A stretch of 64,000 nucleotides of DNA from Beijerinckiaceae bacterium. GTDB lineage: Bacteria > Pseudomonadota > Alphaproteobacteria > Rhizobiales > Beijerinckiaceae. A program made the position numbers and the translations under genes. Below are positions 41,446-51,555 of the stretch, piece by piece; the stretch's first letter is position 1, and every line of letters starts with the position of its first letter. The stretch lies in the NCBI GenBank assembly GCA_027531565.1, contig JAPZSB010000006.1, positions 67,001 to 131,000 on the forward strand, written 5' to 3'. The notes beneath the pieces are model-generated. The model had not been told where the DNA came from. It saw only the letters and a program-made list of their open reading frames with translations, and did not search any database.

Positions 41446-43503
41446 ATGGGCGTCCAGAGACTGCATTCCTACGCGCTCGGCCATTGGCATGCCGGCACCG
41501 GCAGCCCGGCCCTGCTGGTCTCGGCGATTGACGGCACCCCCGTGGCCGAGGCGACCAGCGGCGGGCTCGACATGGCCGCCCTGCTCCGTCACGCCCATCG
41601 CCGCGGTGGCCCGGCTTTGCGCGCCCTCACCTTCCACGAGCGCGCCAGCCTGCTGAAAGCGCTCGCCCAGGCGCTGACCGCCCGCAAGGAGGAGCTCTAT
41701 GCGCTCTCCTTCCTCACCGGCGCCACCCGCGCCGACAGCTGGATCGATATCGATGGCGGCATCGGCACGCTGTTTGTCTATGCCTCGAAAGGCAAGCGCG
41801 AATTGCCGAACGAGACCTTCCTCGTCGATGGCGCGGTCGAGGGCCTCTCGCGCAACGGCACCTTCCTCGGCCAGCATGTCCGCGTGCCGCGCGAGGGCGC
41901 GTCCATCCAGATCAACGCGTTCAATTTCCCGGTCTGGGGCATGCTGGAAAAGCTGGCGCCCTCCATCCTCGGCGGCATGCCGGTCATCGCCAAGCCGGCC
42001 ACCGCCACCGCCTATCTCGCGGAGAAGGCCGCGCGGATCATCGTCGAGAGCGGCATCCTGCCGGAGGGCGCGTTCCAGTTCGTCGCCGGCTCGACCGGAG
42101 ACCTGCTCGACCACCTGACCAGCCAGGACATGGTCGGCTTCACCGGCTCGCTCGCCACCTCGACGCGGCTGCAGGCCAATGCGAACATCCTGAAAAATGC
42201 CGTGCCCTTCACGGCCGAGCGCGACAGCCTGAACTGCTCGATCCTCGCACCGGATATCGAGCCCGGTTCGCCGGATTTCGACATCTTCATCAAGGAGGTC
42301 GCCCGCGAGATGACGGTGAAGGCCGGGCAGAAATGCACGGCCATCCGCCGGATCATCCTGCCCGCCTCGCGGATGGAAGCCGTGCAGGCGGCCCTGTCCA
42401 AGCGCCTTGCCGGCGTGGCCGTGGGGGATCCGCGCGTCGAAACCACCCGCATGGGCCCCCTCGCCTCGCTCGACCAGCGCGCGGATGTCCGGGCGCAGAT
42501 CGACCGCCTCCGGGCCGAATGCGACATCGTCTGGGGCGATCCGGATTCGGCGGCCATCGCCGGCGTCGATGCGGTGAAGGGCGCCTTCGTCACGCCGGTC
42601 CTGCTGGCCGCGCGGAACGCCGACGCCGCCGAACGCCCGCATGATACCGAAGCCTTCGGCCCGGCGGCGACCCTGCTCGCCTATGCCGATCTCGATGCGG
42701 CCGTCACCCTCGCGCGGAAGGGCGATGGGTCGCTCGCCGGCTCGCTCGTCACGCGCGATCCGGACATCGCCCGCCGCATCGTTTTCGGCGCCGGCGCCTT
42801 CCATGGCCGGCTGCTGATCCTCAATGCCGATTGCGCGGCGGAATCCACCGGCCATGGCTCGCCCATGCCGCACCTCGTCCATGGCGGTCCCGGCCGGGCC
42901 GGCGGCGGCGAGGAGCTCGGCGGCATCCGCGCCGTGATGCACCATATGCAGCGCGTGGCGTTGCAGGGCTCGCCCGCCATGCTCACCGCCCTGACCAAGA
43001 GCTATGTGAAGGGCACGCCCGAGCCGGTGAGCCCGGCCCATCCCTTCCGCCTCGCTTTCGAGGAACTGGTGCCCGGCCAGAGCTTCCACTCGCCCGAGCG
43101 CGTGATCACCCTCGCCGATATCGAGCATTTCGCCGAGTTCACCGGCGATACCTTCTACGCCCATATGGACGAGGAAGCGGTGAAAGGGCACCCGTTCTTC
43201 CCCGGCCGCGTCGCCCATGGCTACCTGCTGCTGGCCTTCGCCGCCGGCCTCTTCGTCGAGCCGAAGCGCGGACCGGTGCTTGCGAATTACGGCCTCGACA
43301 ACCTGCGCTTCCTCAAGCCGGTCACGCCCGGCGAGTCGATCCGTGTTCGCCTGACGGTCAAATCGAAATCCCCGAGGAATGCCGCTTACGGCGAGGTGCG
43401 TTGGGATGTAGAAATCACCACGGGCGCCGGCGAGACCGCCGCGACCTATGACCTGCTGACCATGAATGCCTATGCGGAACCGGCCGCGACGGCAGCGGAG
43501 TGA
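41446..43503 (+). CDS. paaZ: Oxepin-CoA hydrolase/3-oxo-5,6-dehydrosuberyl-CoA semialdehyde dehydrogenase PaaZ
   Basis: The 685-residue bifunctional enzyme opens the oxepin ring and oxidises the resulting aldehyde. The N-terminal aldehyde dehydrogenase (to about 515) has the general base Glu in FTAERDSLNC near 257 and the nucleophile Cys in KAGQKCTAIRR near 297. The C-terminal MaoC-like hydratase (about 535-670) has FAEFTGDTFYAHMDEEA and FFPGRVAHGYLLL. The ATG at 41446 follows AAGGAG. Length and order match E. coli PaaZ. Its stop overlaps the next gene by 4 bp. Confidence 0.96.
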   Translation: MGVQRLHSYALGHWHAGTGSPALLVSAIDGTPVAEATSGGLDMAALLRHAHRRGGPALRALTFHERASLLKALAQALTARKEELYALSFLTGATRADSWIDIDGGIGTLFVYASKGKRELPNETFLVDGAVEGLSRNGTFLGQHVRVPREGASIQINAFNFPVWGMLEKLAPSILGGMPVIAKPATATAYLAEKAARIIVESGILPEGAFQFVAGSTGDLLDHLTSQDMVGFTGSLATSTRLQANANILKNAVPFTAERDSLNCSILAPDIEPGSPDFDIFIKEVAREMTVKAGQKCTAIRRIILPASRMEAVQAALSKRLAGVAVGDPRVETTRMGPLASLDQRADVRAQIDRLRAECDIVWGDPDSAAIAGVDAVKGAFVTPVLLAARNADAAERPHDTEAFGPAATLLAYADLDAAVTLARKGDGSLAGSLVTRDPDIARRIVFGAGAFHGRLLILNADCAAESTGHGSPMPHLVHGGPGRAGGGEELGGIRAVMHHMQRVALQGSPAMLTALTKSYVKGTPEPVSPAHPFRLAFEELVPGQSFHSPERVITLADIEHFAEFTGDTFYAHMDEEAVKGHPFFPGRVAHGYLLLAFAAGLFVEPKRGPVLANYGLDNLRFLKPVTPGESIRVRLTVKSKSPRNAAYGEVRWDVEITTGAGETAATYDLLTMNAYAEPAATAAE

Positions 43504-45584
43504 CGCGCGTGATCCATCTTCACCCCCGGGGCAGGGTGACCCTGCTCGAGATCGACAATCCGCCGGTCAACGCCACCTCGCAGGCGGTGCGGCAGGGCGT
43601 TCTCGACGCGATCCTCCGCCTCGATGCCGACCCGGAAGTCGGGGCCATCGTGATTGCCGGGGCGGGGCGCACCTTCACCGCCGGTGGCGACATCACCGAA
43701 TTCGGCAAGACGCCGCTCCTGCCGCATCTGCCGGATGTCATCACGCGGATCGAGGCCTGCTCGAAGCCGGTGGTCGTGGCGTGGCACGGCACCGCCCTCG
43801 GCGGCGGCTGCGAGATCGGCCTTGCCGCGACCAGGCGCATCATCGCCGCCGATGGTTCCGTCGGCCTGCCGGAAGTCAAGCTCGGCCTGATGCCCGGCGC
43901 CGGCGGCACGCAGCGCCTGCCGCGCCTGATCGGGCCGGTCGCCGCACTCGACCTCGTCGCCTCCGGCCGCATGGTCGGCGCGAAGGAAGCGCTGGCCCTC
44001 GGCCTCGTCGATGCCATCGCGACCGGCGACCTGCGCGAGGAAGCCATCGCCCTCGCCGAAAGCCTGGTCGGCCAGAAGCCCGAACGCCTGTCCGAGCGCC
44101 CCGTTCCCCCTGCCGACGCGGCGGCATGGAATGCCATGGTCACGAAGGTGAAAAAGGACGCGAAGGGCCGCACCGCCCCGCTCGCGGCAATCCAGCTTGT
44201 CGAGTTGGCCTGCACCGAGCCTTTCGCCATGGGCCAGCCGAAGGAGCGTGCGACCTTCTTCGAGCTGATGGCCTCGCCGCAATCCAGGGCCCTGCGCCAC
44301 ATGTTCATGGCGGAACGCGAGGTCGCCCGCGTGCCGGAACTCGCCGGCATCGCCCCGCGCGAGATCAGGCATGTCGGCGTGATCGGCGCCGGCACGATGG
44401 GCTCCGGGATCGCCGTGGCCTTCCTCGATGCCGGCTACCGCGTCACGCTGATGGAGGCGAGCGAGGCCGCCCTTCAGGCCGGGCTTGATCGCGTCAACGG
44501 CCTGTATCTCCGATCGGTCAAATCCGGTCGCATCGATGAGACAATCCGGCTCGAGCGCCTCTCGCGCCTGACGCCCACCACCGATCTCGCTGCCCTCGCG
44601 GGCACTGACCTCGTGATCGAGGCCGTGTTCGAGGACATGGCGGTGAAGCTGGACCTGCTCTCCCGTCTGGGCGCGGCGCTGTCGGCCGGGACGATCATCG
44701 CCACCAACACCTCCTATCTCGATCTGGAAGTGATGGCCGATGCCCTGCCCCATCCGGAGCGCTTCATCGGGCTGCATTTCTTCTCGCCCGCCCATGTGAT
44801 GAAGCTGCTCGAGATCGTCCGGGCCCGCCGGACATCGAAGGAGGTGCTCGCCACCGGCCTCGCCATCGGCAAGCGGCTGAAGAAGATCGCCGTCATTGCC
44901 GGCGTCTGCGATGGGTTCATCGGCAACCGCCTGCTCGCCCGCTATCGCGCGCAATGCGAGTTCATGCTCGAGGAAGGCGCGCTGCCGCAGGAGATCGATG
45001 CCGCGCTCGAGGCCTTCGGCTTCGCGATGGGCCCCTTCGCCGTGCAGGATCTCGCCGGGCTCGACATTGCCTGGGCCCGCCGCAAGCGCCTCGCCGCCAC
45101 GCGCGACCCTGCCGCGAGGGACGTGCCGCTGGTCGATCGCCTCTGCGAGGCCGGGCGCTTCGGCCAGAAGGCCGGCAAGGGCTGGTATCTCTATGTCGAT
45201 GGCAAAAGGCAGGTCGATCCGGAGATCGACGCGCTGGTCCGTACGCATGCCGCCGGCACCGGGCGGAAGCAGCGCCGCTTCACGGCGGAGGAAATCCAGA
45301 GCCGTGTCCTGACCACCATGGTCAATGAAGGCGCGCATATCCTCGCCGAGGGCATTGCCGCGCGCCCGTTCGAGATCGATCTCGTGCTCGTCAACGGCTA
45401 CGGCTTCCCGAACTGGCGCGGCGGGCCGATGCATTTCGCCGATGAGACCGGCCTCGCCACGATCCTTGCCGAGGCCGAAGCCATCGCCGCGCGCGACGGG
45501 GCGGCCTATGCCGTCGCCCCGCTCCTGCGCGAACTGGCTGGCAGCGGCCGGACCTTCGCTTCGCTCAATACTCCTGATCGCTGA
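43500..45584 (+). CDS. Fused enoyl-CoA hydratase/3-hydroxyacyl-CoA dehydrogenase (PaaF-PaaH-like)
   Basis: The 694-residue protein joins a crotonase domain (about 1-190, with GAGRTFTAGGDITEFG and GTALGGGCEIGLAATRR) to a 3-hydroxyacyl-CoA dehydrogenase (NAD loop VGVIGAGTMGSGIAV near 290-304, then LHFFSPAHVMKLLEIV with the catalytic His-Glu region and VCDGFIGNRLL). This does the work of PaaF and PaaH in one chain, in a FadB/FadJ-like order, instead of the separate genes of E. coli. It starts with GTG at 43500 inside the paaZ stop. The thiolase follows 9 bp later. Confidence 0.88.
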   Translation: MTRVIHLHPRGRVTLLEIDNPPVNATSQAVRQGVLDAILRLDADPEVGAIVIAGAGRTFTAGGDITEFGKTPLLPHLPDVITRIEACSKPVVVAWHGTALGGGCEIGLAATRRIIAADGSVGLPEVKLGLMPGAGGTQRLPRLIGPVAALDLVASGRMVGAKEALALGLVDAIATGDLREEAIALAESLVGQKPERLSERPVPPADAAAWNAMVTKVKKDAKGRTAPLAAIQLVELACTEPFAMGQPKERATFFELMASPQSRALRHMFMAEREVARVPELAGIAPREIRHVGVIGAGTMGSGIAVAFLDAGYRVTLMEASEAALQAGLDRVNGLYLRSVKSGRIDETIRLERLSRLTPTTDLAALAGTDLVIEAVFEDMAVKLDLLSRLGAALSAGTIIATNTSYLDLEVMADALPHPERFIGLHFFSPAHVMKLLEIVRARRTSKEVLATGLAIGKRLKKIAVIAGVCDGFIGNRLLARYRAQCEFMLEEGALPQEIDAALEAFGFAMGPFAVQDLAGLDIAWARRKRLAATRDPAARDVPLVDRLCEAGRFGQKAGKGWYLYVDGKRQVDPEIDALVRTHAAGTGRKQRRFTAEEIQSRVLTTMVNEGAHILAEGIAARPFEIDLVLVNGYGFPNWRGGPMHFADETGLATILAEAEAIAARDGAAYAVAPLLRELAGSGRTFASLNTPDR

Positions 45585-45593
45585 GGATTTCCC

Positions 45594-46796
<1,203 letters not shown>

Positions 46797-46816
46797 GGCG
46801 CGCGCTTCGCCGGAAG

Positions 46817-46875
46817 CCCCTCACCTCTCCCCCTCGGGGAGAGGTCGACGGCGCGAAGCGACGGCGGGTGAGGGG
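46817..46875. terminator. Nested inverted repeat between convergent paaJ and paaE
   Basis: The outer arms CCCCTCAC (46817-46824) and GTGAGGGG (46868-46875) enclose a perfect inner stem CCTCTCC-CCCTCGG-GGAGAGG (46824-46844). The 84-bp gap has little else. Position and structure suit a bidirectional terminator, although the flanks are not T-rich. Similar elements recur in alphaproteobacterial genomes. Confidence 0.6.
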
Positions 46876-46880
46876 CCGCC

Positions 46881-47957
46881 TCACATCTGGTCGAAATCCA
46901 CCGCCAGCCTCTCGCCGGTGGGCCGGCATTGGCAGGCCAGCACATACCCGGCCTCGACCTCCCAGGGCTCGAGGCTGAAATTGACATCCATGCTCGCCGT
47001 GCCGTCGGTCACCCGGGCGCGGCAGGTGCAGCACATCCCGCCCCGGCAGGAATAGGGCACGTCGAGCCCGGCGCGTTCGGCGGCTTCGAGCACGGTCTCG
47101 CCGGGCTGGAGCGTGATCGCATGGCTCTGGCCATCATGGGTCAGGTGCAGCGGAATGCCCGGGGCGGCGCCTGAAGCCGGCTTCGGCTTCGCCCCCGCGG
47201 CCCGCGGCGCGTTGCTGGTGAACAGCTCGACATGGATCCGCTCCGGAGCGGCGCCGAGTTCGGCCAGCACCGCCTTCGCCCCGGTGATCATCTCTTCCGG
47301 GCCGCAGAGATAGACATCGTCGATCGCCTCGATCCCGCCCAGCGTCCGGACCAGCAGCGCGATCTTCTCCGGGGTGATCCGGCCATTGAGCAGGTCGATA
47401 TCCTGCGCCTCCCGGCTGAGGATATGGTGCACGGCCAGCCGCCCGAGATTCCGGTCCTTCAGATCCTCGAGCTGTTCGCGGAACAGGATGCCGGCGGAAT
47501 TCCGGTTGCCGTAGAACAGGGTCAGCCGGCAATCCGGATCCCGGGCCAGCTGGGTCCGGATGATCGAGAGCACCGGTGTGATGCCCGAACCGGCGGCGAA
47601 GAACACGAGATGCCGGCCCCGCCCCTCACGGCTCGAGGCGCCGAACCGGCCCATCGGCGTCATCACCTCCAGCGTCGCCCCGGGTTGCAGCGCCCGGTTG
47701 GCGAAGGTGGAGAAGGCGCCGCCCTCGACCTCCTTGACCGCGACGCGCAGCTCGCCTTCATCCTCGCCGGTGCAGATCGAATAGGAACGGCGCAGGTCCT
47801 CGCCGTCGATCACGGCGCGCAGGGTGAGATATTGCCCCTGCTCGAAACGATAGGCCTCGGCCAGATCCTCGGGCACCGCGAAGGCGATGGACACCGCATC
47901 GGGGGTTTCACGGCGGATCTCGCGGATCGGCAGGGCATGGAAGCGGGGCGTGGACAT
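46881..47957 (-). CDS. paaE: Phenylacetyl-CoA epoxidase reductase subunit PaaE
   Basis: The 358-residue electron-transfer subunit passes electrons from NADPH through FAD and a 2Fe-2S centre to the diiron oxygenase. N-terminal FAD-binding segment RRSYSICTGEDE, then GSGITPVLSIIR (NAD(P)H-binding) and a C-terminal plant-type ferredoxin with YSCRGGMCCTCRARV supplying three of four Cys ligands. The ATG at 47957 begins the conserved MSTPRFHALP. It is the last gene of paaABCDE and converges with the thiolase gene. Confidence 0.96.
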   Translation of the reverse strand: MSTPRFHALPIREIRRETPDAVSIAFAVPEDLAEAYRFEQGQYLTLRAVIDGEDLRRSYSICTGEDEGELRVAVKEVEGGAFSTFANRALQPGATLEVMTPMGRFGASSREGRGRHLVFFAAGSGITPVLSIIRTQLARDPDCRLTLFYGNRNSAGILFREQLEDLKDRNLGRLAVHHILSREAQDIDLLNGRITPEKIALLVRTLGGIEAIDDVYLCGPEEMITGAKAVLAELGAAPERIHVELFTSNAPRAAGAKPKPASGAAPGIPLHLTHDGQSHAITLQPGETVLEAAERAGLDVPYSCRGGMCCTCRARVTDGTASMDVNFSLEPWEVEAGYVLACQCRPTGERLAVDFDQM

Positions 47958-47965
47958 GGCTGGCC

Positions 47966-48487
47966 TCAGATGCATTTGAAATAATCGAACGGCTCGCGGC
48001 AGGTCAGGCACCGCCAATGCGCCTTGCAGGCCGTGGAGCCGAATTCGGAGACGCGCTCGGTCTCGGCCGAACCGCAATGCGGACAGGCCACCTCGTCCAC
48101 CCCGAACAGGGCCGCGCGGCCCTTCGCCTTGCCGACCGGCGGCGCAATGCCATAGGCGCGGAGCTTCTCCTTGCCGGCCTCGCTCATCCAGTCGGTCGTC
48201 CAGGCCGGGCTGAGCGACAGCGTGACCTTGCGCCGGGCAATCCCCGCTTTCTCGAGCGCGAGATCGACCTGCATCGCGATCATGTCCATCGCCGGGCAGC
48301 CGGAATAGGTCGGCGTGATCGTGACCTCGATGCCGTTTTCGGTGCGCGTCACGTCGCGCAGCACGCCGAGATCGGCGATGGTCAGGACCGGCACTTCCGG
48401 ATCGCAGACCGCGGCCGCCGCGGCATGGGCCGTGGCCAGTTCGGCATCGACGACCTTCGCGGGGAAGGATGCCACCTCGCCCATCAT
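47966..48487 (-). CDS. paaD: Phenylacetyl-CoA epoxidase maturation protein PaaD
   Basis: The 173-residue protein combines a DUF59/MIP18-like domain (DPEVPVLTIADLGVLRDV, TPTYSGCPAMDMIA) with a C-terminal metal-binding segment (CPHCGS and CLTC). In the Paa system it is needed for activity and is thought to help iron-sulfur assembly of PaaE. The start is at 48487 or, one codon in, at 48484. The gene begins one base after the paaC stop. Confidence 0.95.
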   Translation of the reverse strand: MMGEVASFPAKVVDAELATAHAAAAAVCDPEVPVLTIADLGVLRDVTRTENGIEVTITPTYSGCPAMDMIAMQVDLALEKAGIARRKVTLSLSPAWTTDWMSEAGKEKLRAYGIAPPVGKAKGRAALFGVDEVACPHCGSAETERVSEFGSTACKAHWRCLTCREPFDYFKCI

Positions 48488-48488
48488 G

Positions 48489-49241
48489 TCACCAGGTCGC
48501 GCCGGGATAGGTGCGCTGCATGAATTGCAGGTCGGCCAGCAGGTGGCCGAGATGCTCCGAATGCTCGCCCCGCCGTCCGCCGGTCTGCATCCAGCCATCC
48601 CGCGGGCGGGCCAGCAGCGCCTCGCCGAAGACATGGTCGATCGTGGCATCCCAGACCGGCCGGATCGCCGCCGGATCGACCGCGATCCCGGCATCGATCA
48701 GCGCCCGCTCGACGCCGTCCACCTCGAACATCTCGCCGGTGAAGGGCCAGAGATCCTCAAGCGCCTCCTTCAGCCGGGCCGCGCTTTCCTCGGTGCCGTC
48801 TCCGAGTCGGATCACCCATTCGCCGGCATGGCGGAGATGATAGGCCATCTCCTTGACCGATTTCGCCGCGATCGCAGCCAAGGTCTCGTCCTTCGAGGCC
48901 GAGAGCCGCTCGAAATACGGGTGCATGAAGGCGGCATAGAGGAACTGCCGCAGGATCGTGAAGGCGAAATCGCCGCGCGGCCGCTCGACGAGCAGGATGT
49001 TCCGCCAGTCCGGGCAATCGCGGAGATAGGCGAGGTCATCCTCGCTGCGGCCCTGGCCCTCGATCGCGCCGGCATGGCTGTAGAGGTTGCGGGCCTGCCC
49101 GATCAGGTCGAGCGCCATGTTGGCAAGGGCGAGATCCTCCTCGAGCATCGGACCGTGGCCGCACCATTCCGACAGCCGATGCCCGAGAACGAGCGCATTG
49201 TCCGCCAGCCGGAGCGTGTAGGTGAAGAGCGGCGTTTCCAT
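48489..49241 (-). CDS. paaC: Phenylacetyl-CoA epoxidase structural subunit PaaC
   Basis: This 250-residue ferritin-like subunit forms the PaaA-PaaC heterodimer but lacks the catalytic iron site. Conserved segments are LRLADNALVLGHRLSEW, MALDLIGQARNLYSHA and SVKEMAYHLRHAGEWVIRLG. The ATG at 49241 overlaps the paaB stop by one base (TGATG). Length fits the family (about 250). Confidence 0.95.
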   Translation of the reverse strand: METPLFTYTLRLADNALVLGHRLSEWCGHGPMLEEDLALANMALDLIGQARNLYSHAGAIEGQGRSEDDLAYLRDCPDWRNILLVERPRGDFAFTILRQFLYAAFMHPYFERLSASKDETLAAIAAKSVKEMAYHLRHAGEWVIRLGDGTEESAARLKEALEDLWPFTGEMFEVDGVERALIDAGIAVDPAAIRPVWDATIDHVFGEALLARPRDGWMQTGGRRGEHSEHLGHLLADLQFMQRTYPGATW

Positions 49242-49528
49242 CACATATGCCCCACTTCCTCCGGCACCTCGTAGAAGGTGGGATGGCGGTAGATCTTCGA
49301 GGCGGTCGGCTCGAACAGCGCATCCTTGTCCTGCGGGTCGGAGGCCGTGATGGCGCTGGACGGCACCACCCAGATCGACAGCCCCTCGCCCCGGCGGGTA
49401 TAGACGTCGCGCGCCGCCTGCAGCGCCATCTCCGCATCGGGCGCATGGAGCGAGCCGCAATGGCGGTGGCTGAGCCCGGTGCGGGAGCGGATGAACACTT
49501 CCCAGAGCGGCATGGTCTTCTCGGTCAT
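49241..49528 (-). CDS. paaB: Phenylacetyl-CoA epoxidase subunit PaaB
   Basis: The 95-residue bridging subunit has the typical MPLWEVFIRSRTGLSHRHCG opening and SDPQDKDALFEPTASKIYRH. I chose the ATG at 49528 (MTEKTMPLWEV) because AAGGGGAG lies about 7 bases upstream of it; the ATG at 49537 would sit directly on that site and the one at 49552 before it. It is coupled to paaC by a 1-bp overlap and follows paaA by 20 bp. Confidence 0.95.
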   Translation of the reverse strand: MTEKTMPLWEVFIRSRTGLSHRHCGSLHAPDAEMALQAARDVYTRRGEGLSIWVVPSSAITASDPQDKDALFEPTASKIYRHPTFYEVPEEVGHM

Positions 49529-49548
49529 CTCGGACATCTCCCCTTGCC

Positions 49549-50544
49549 TCATTCCGCCGCGATCTTTGCCGCTGCCTTGCGGGCCGCGCGCTTTTCGGCA
49601 TGCGCAAGCGCGGCTTCGCGCACCCAGGCGCCGTCGTCATGCGCCTTCTGGCGCGCCTTCAGCCGCTCGCGGTTGCAGGGCCCCTCGCCCCGCACGACGC
49701 GGTTGAACTCGCTCCAGTCGATCGGGCCATGCTCCCAATGCCCGGTCGCCTCGTTGAAGCGAAGGTCGGGATCCGGGAAAGTCAGGCCGAGGAAATGGCC
49801 CTGCGGCACGGTGGCATCGATGAATTTCTGGCGCAGGTCATCATTGGAGAAGCGCTTGATCTTCCACGCCATGTTCTGGTCGGAATGCTGGCTGTCCCTG
49901 TCGGACGGGCCGAACATCATCAGGGCCGGCCACCACCAGCGATTGAGCGAATCCTGCGCCATCTTCTTCTGCGCCGGGGTGCCGCGCGCCAGCGTCATGA
50001 CGATCTCGTAGCCCTGCCGCTGGTGGAAGCTCTCTTCCTTGCAGATGCGGATCATCGCCCGCGCGTAAGGCCCGTAGGAGCAGCGGCAGAGCGGGATCTG
50101 GTTCATGATCGCCGCCCCATCGACCAGCCAGCCGATCATGCCCATATCGGCCCAGCTCGGCGTGGGATAATTGAAGATCGAGGAATATTTCGCCTTGCCG
50201 GTCAGCAATTGCCCGACCAGTTCCTCGCGGCTCACGCCCAGCGTTTCAGCGGCCGAATAGAGGTAGAGCCCGTGCCCGCCCTCGTCCTGCACCTTGGCCA
50301 GCAGGGCGGCCTTGCGCTTGAGCGACGGCGCGCGGGTGATCCAGTTGCCCTCGGGCAGCATGCCGACAATCTCGGAATGGGCATGCTGGGAAATCTGCCG
50401 CACGAGCGTCCGGCGATAGCCTTCCGGCATCCAGTCATTCGGCTCGATCTTTTCCTCGGCATCGACGCGGCTCTGGAACCGGGCCCGCAATTCCGGATCA
50501 TCGGCATGGGCCTTCTCGGCCACGTTCAGCGCCTGGGCATACAT
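49549..50544 (-). CDS. paaA: Phenylacetyl-CoA epoxidase catalytic subunit PaaA
   Basis: The 331-residue diiron oxygenase subunit epoxidises the ring of phenylacetyl-CoA. Ferritin-like helices carry the iron ligands in [20 protein letters not shown] (E-x2-H) and [14 protein letters not shown] (E-x2-H), with earlier Glu ligand near [15 protein letters not shown]. The C-terminal [19 protein letters not shown] is characteristic of PaaA. The ATG at 50544 is 9 bases after AGGGAGG; an ATG at 50553 is too close to it. It heads the minus-strand paaABCDE operon downstream of a candidate PaaX-controlled promoter. Confidence 0.97.
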   Translation of the reverse strand: MYAQALNVAEKAHADDPELRARFQSRVDAEEKIEPNDWMPEGYRRTLVRQISQHAHSEIVGMLPEGNWITRAPSLKRKAALLAKVQDEGGHGLYLYSAAETLGVSREELVGQLLTGKAKYSSIFNYPTPSWADMGMIGWLVDGAAIMNQIPLCRCSYGPYARAMIRICKEESFHQRQGYEIVMTLARGTPAQKKMAQDSLNRWWWPALMMFGPSDRDSQHSDQNMAWKIKRFSNDDLRQKFIDATVPQGHFLGLTFPDPDLRFNEATGHWEHGPIDWSEFNRVVRGEGPCNRERLKARQKAHDDGAWVREAALAHAEKRAARKAAAKIAAE

Positions 50545-50575
50545 GCGCGGCATCCTCCCTGATGTCGTTTCCGGG

Positions 50576-50616
50576 AGTATGTTACGAAAAATAATTCTGT
50601 CAACGTTTTTGGTTAC
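50576..50616 (-). promoter_or_regulatory. paaA promoter with imperfect inverted repeat, candidate PaaX operator
   Basis: On the minus strand TTGACA (50603-50598), a 16-bp spacer and CATACT (50581-50576) form a plausible promoter. GTTACGAAAAAT (50581-50592) and GTTTTTGGTTAC (50605-50616) are imperfect inverted repeats flanking the -35 element. A PaaX dimer there would block transcription of paaABCDE. The right arm overlaps the paaX stop. Confidence 0.6.
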
Positions 50617-51428
50617 AAATCCACATGCGCGGCTTCCAGCAGCCTCAGCCGCGCCTCCAGCGCCGCAAGGGTTCCGTCGAACAGGCGGCGTGCCTCGGGC
50701 CCCGGCCAGTCGGCCGGCAGCAGCCCTTCCGGCAGGAACGGATCCCGCAGCACAAGCCGGCGGAATTCATGCACCAGAAGCAGCCGCGCGAGGAACGCCT
50801 CGCGCCAGCCGAGGCCGGGCGCCAGCGGCAGCAAGGCAGCAGCATGACCGGCCACCATCCGGTAGCCGGCCTGCAGGCTGGCCAGCGGCCAGAGACCCTG
50901 CACCCGGGCCGCGAGCGCGGCGTCGCCTTCGGCATGGAAGCCGGTCAGCCCGTCGCCCTCGCGATCCGCGCGGCCGGCATGGACCGGCCGGGCCAGCAGG
51001 TTGGCCGCCAGCGCGCCATAGCCGCTCTCGACCAGCTCGGCCCGGAGGCTTGCGCGGTCGGTGCCCTCCTCGATCAGCACGAGATGGAGACGGCCATCCG
51101 GCTGCGGCCGGTCATCGCCGAAGATCAGCGCCGCCGCCCGGCCGAAATCATCCTCGGCACCGGGGGAAAGCCGGTATAGCGCAGCTTTGCCGTCGCGCTC
51201 GCGGGCCAGCGTGCCGTTCGAGACCAGCCGCGACAGCGCCGTCCTCACCAGCCCGGGCTCGATGCCGAGCGCGCCGAGCCAGTCCTGCAGGTCGGACAGG
51301 CGCAACGCCTCGCCGCGCGGCAGCGCCACCACGCCGAAGATGGTCACCAGCAGTGACCACGTTCGCGGCGGCTTGCGCGCATGATGCGCGGCGATCAGCG
51401 CCTGCAGGGGTGCCGGGGCCTCGGACAT
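50613..51428 (-). CDS. paaX: Phenylacetate regulator PaaX
   Basis: The 271-residue repressor, released by phenylacetyl-CoA in other bacteria, has an N-terminal winged helix ([20 protein letters not shown], then [17 protein letters not shown]) and the PaaX C-terminal domain ([20 protein letters not shown]). The ATG at 51428 begins the conserved part. It lies 68 bp upstream of paaA on the same strand. A genome with both PaaX and a PaaR-like TetR has two candidate phenylacetyl-CoA sensors. Confidence 0.92.
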   Translation of the reverse strand: MSEAPAPLQALIAAHHARKPPRTWSLLVTIFGVVALPRGEALRLSDLQDWLGALGIEPGLVRTALSRLVSNGTLARERDGKAALYRLSPGAEDDFGRAAALIFGDDRPQPDGRLHLVLIEEGTDRASLRAELVESGYGALAANLLARPVHAGRADREGDGLTGFHAEGDAALAARVQGLWPLASLQAGYRMVAGHAAALLPLAPGLGWREAFLARLLLVHEFRRLVLRDPFLPEGLLPADWPGPEARRLFDGTLAALEARLRLLEAAHVDL

Positions 51429-51555
51429 CGGGAAACCTCTTCCACTCGTGCCGCTTCCATGCGGGAAAGCGTGAAGCGAGACAAGCCTTGTCCCCCGGCG
51501 GGGATTCCGCCTAGGACAGAAGCGACCGCACAAGAGAAACGGCAAGGAAAACCCC

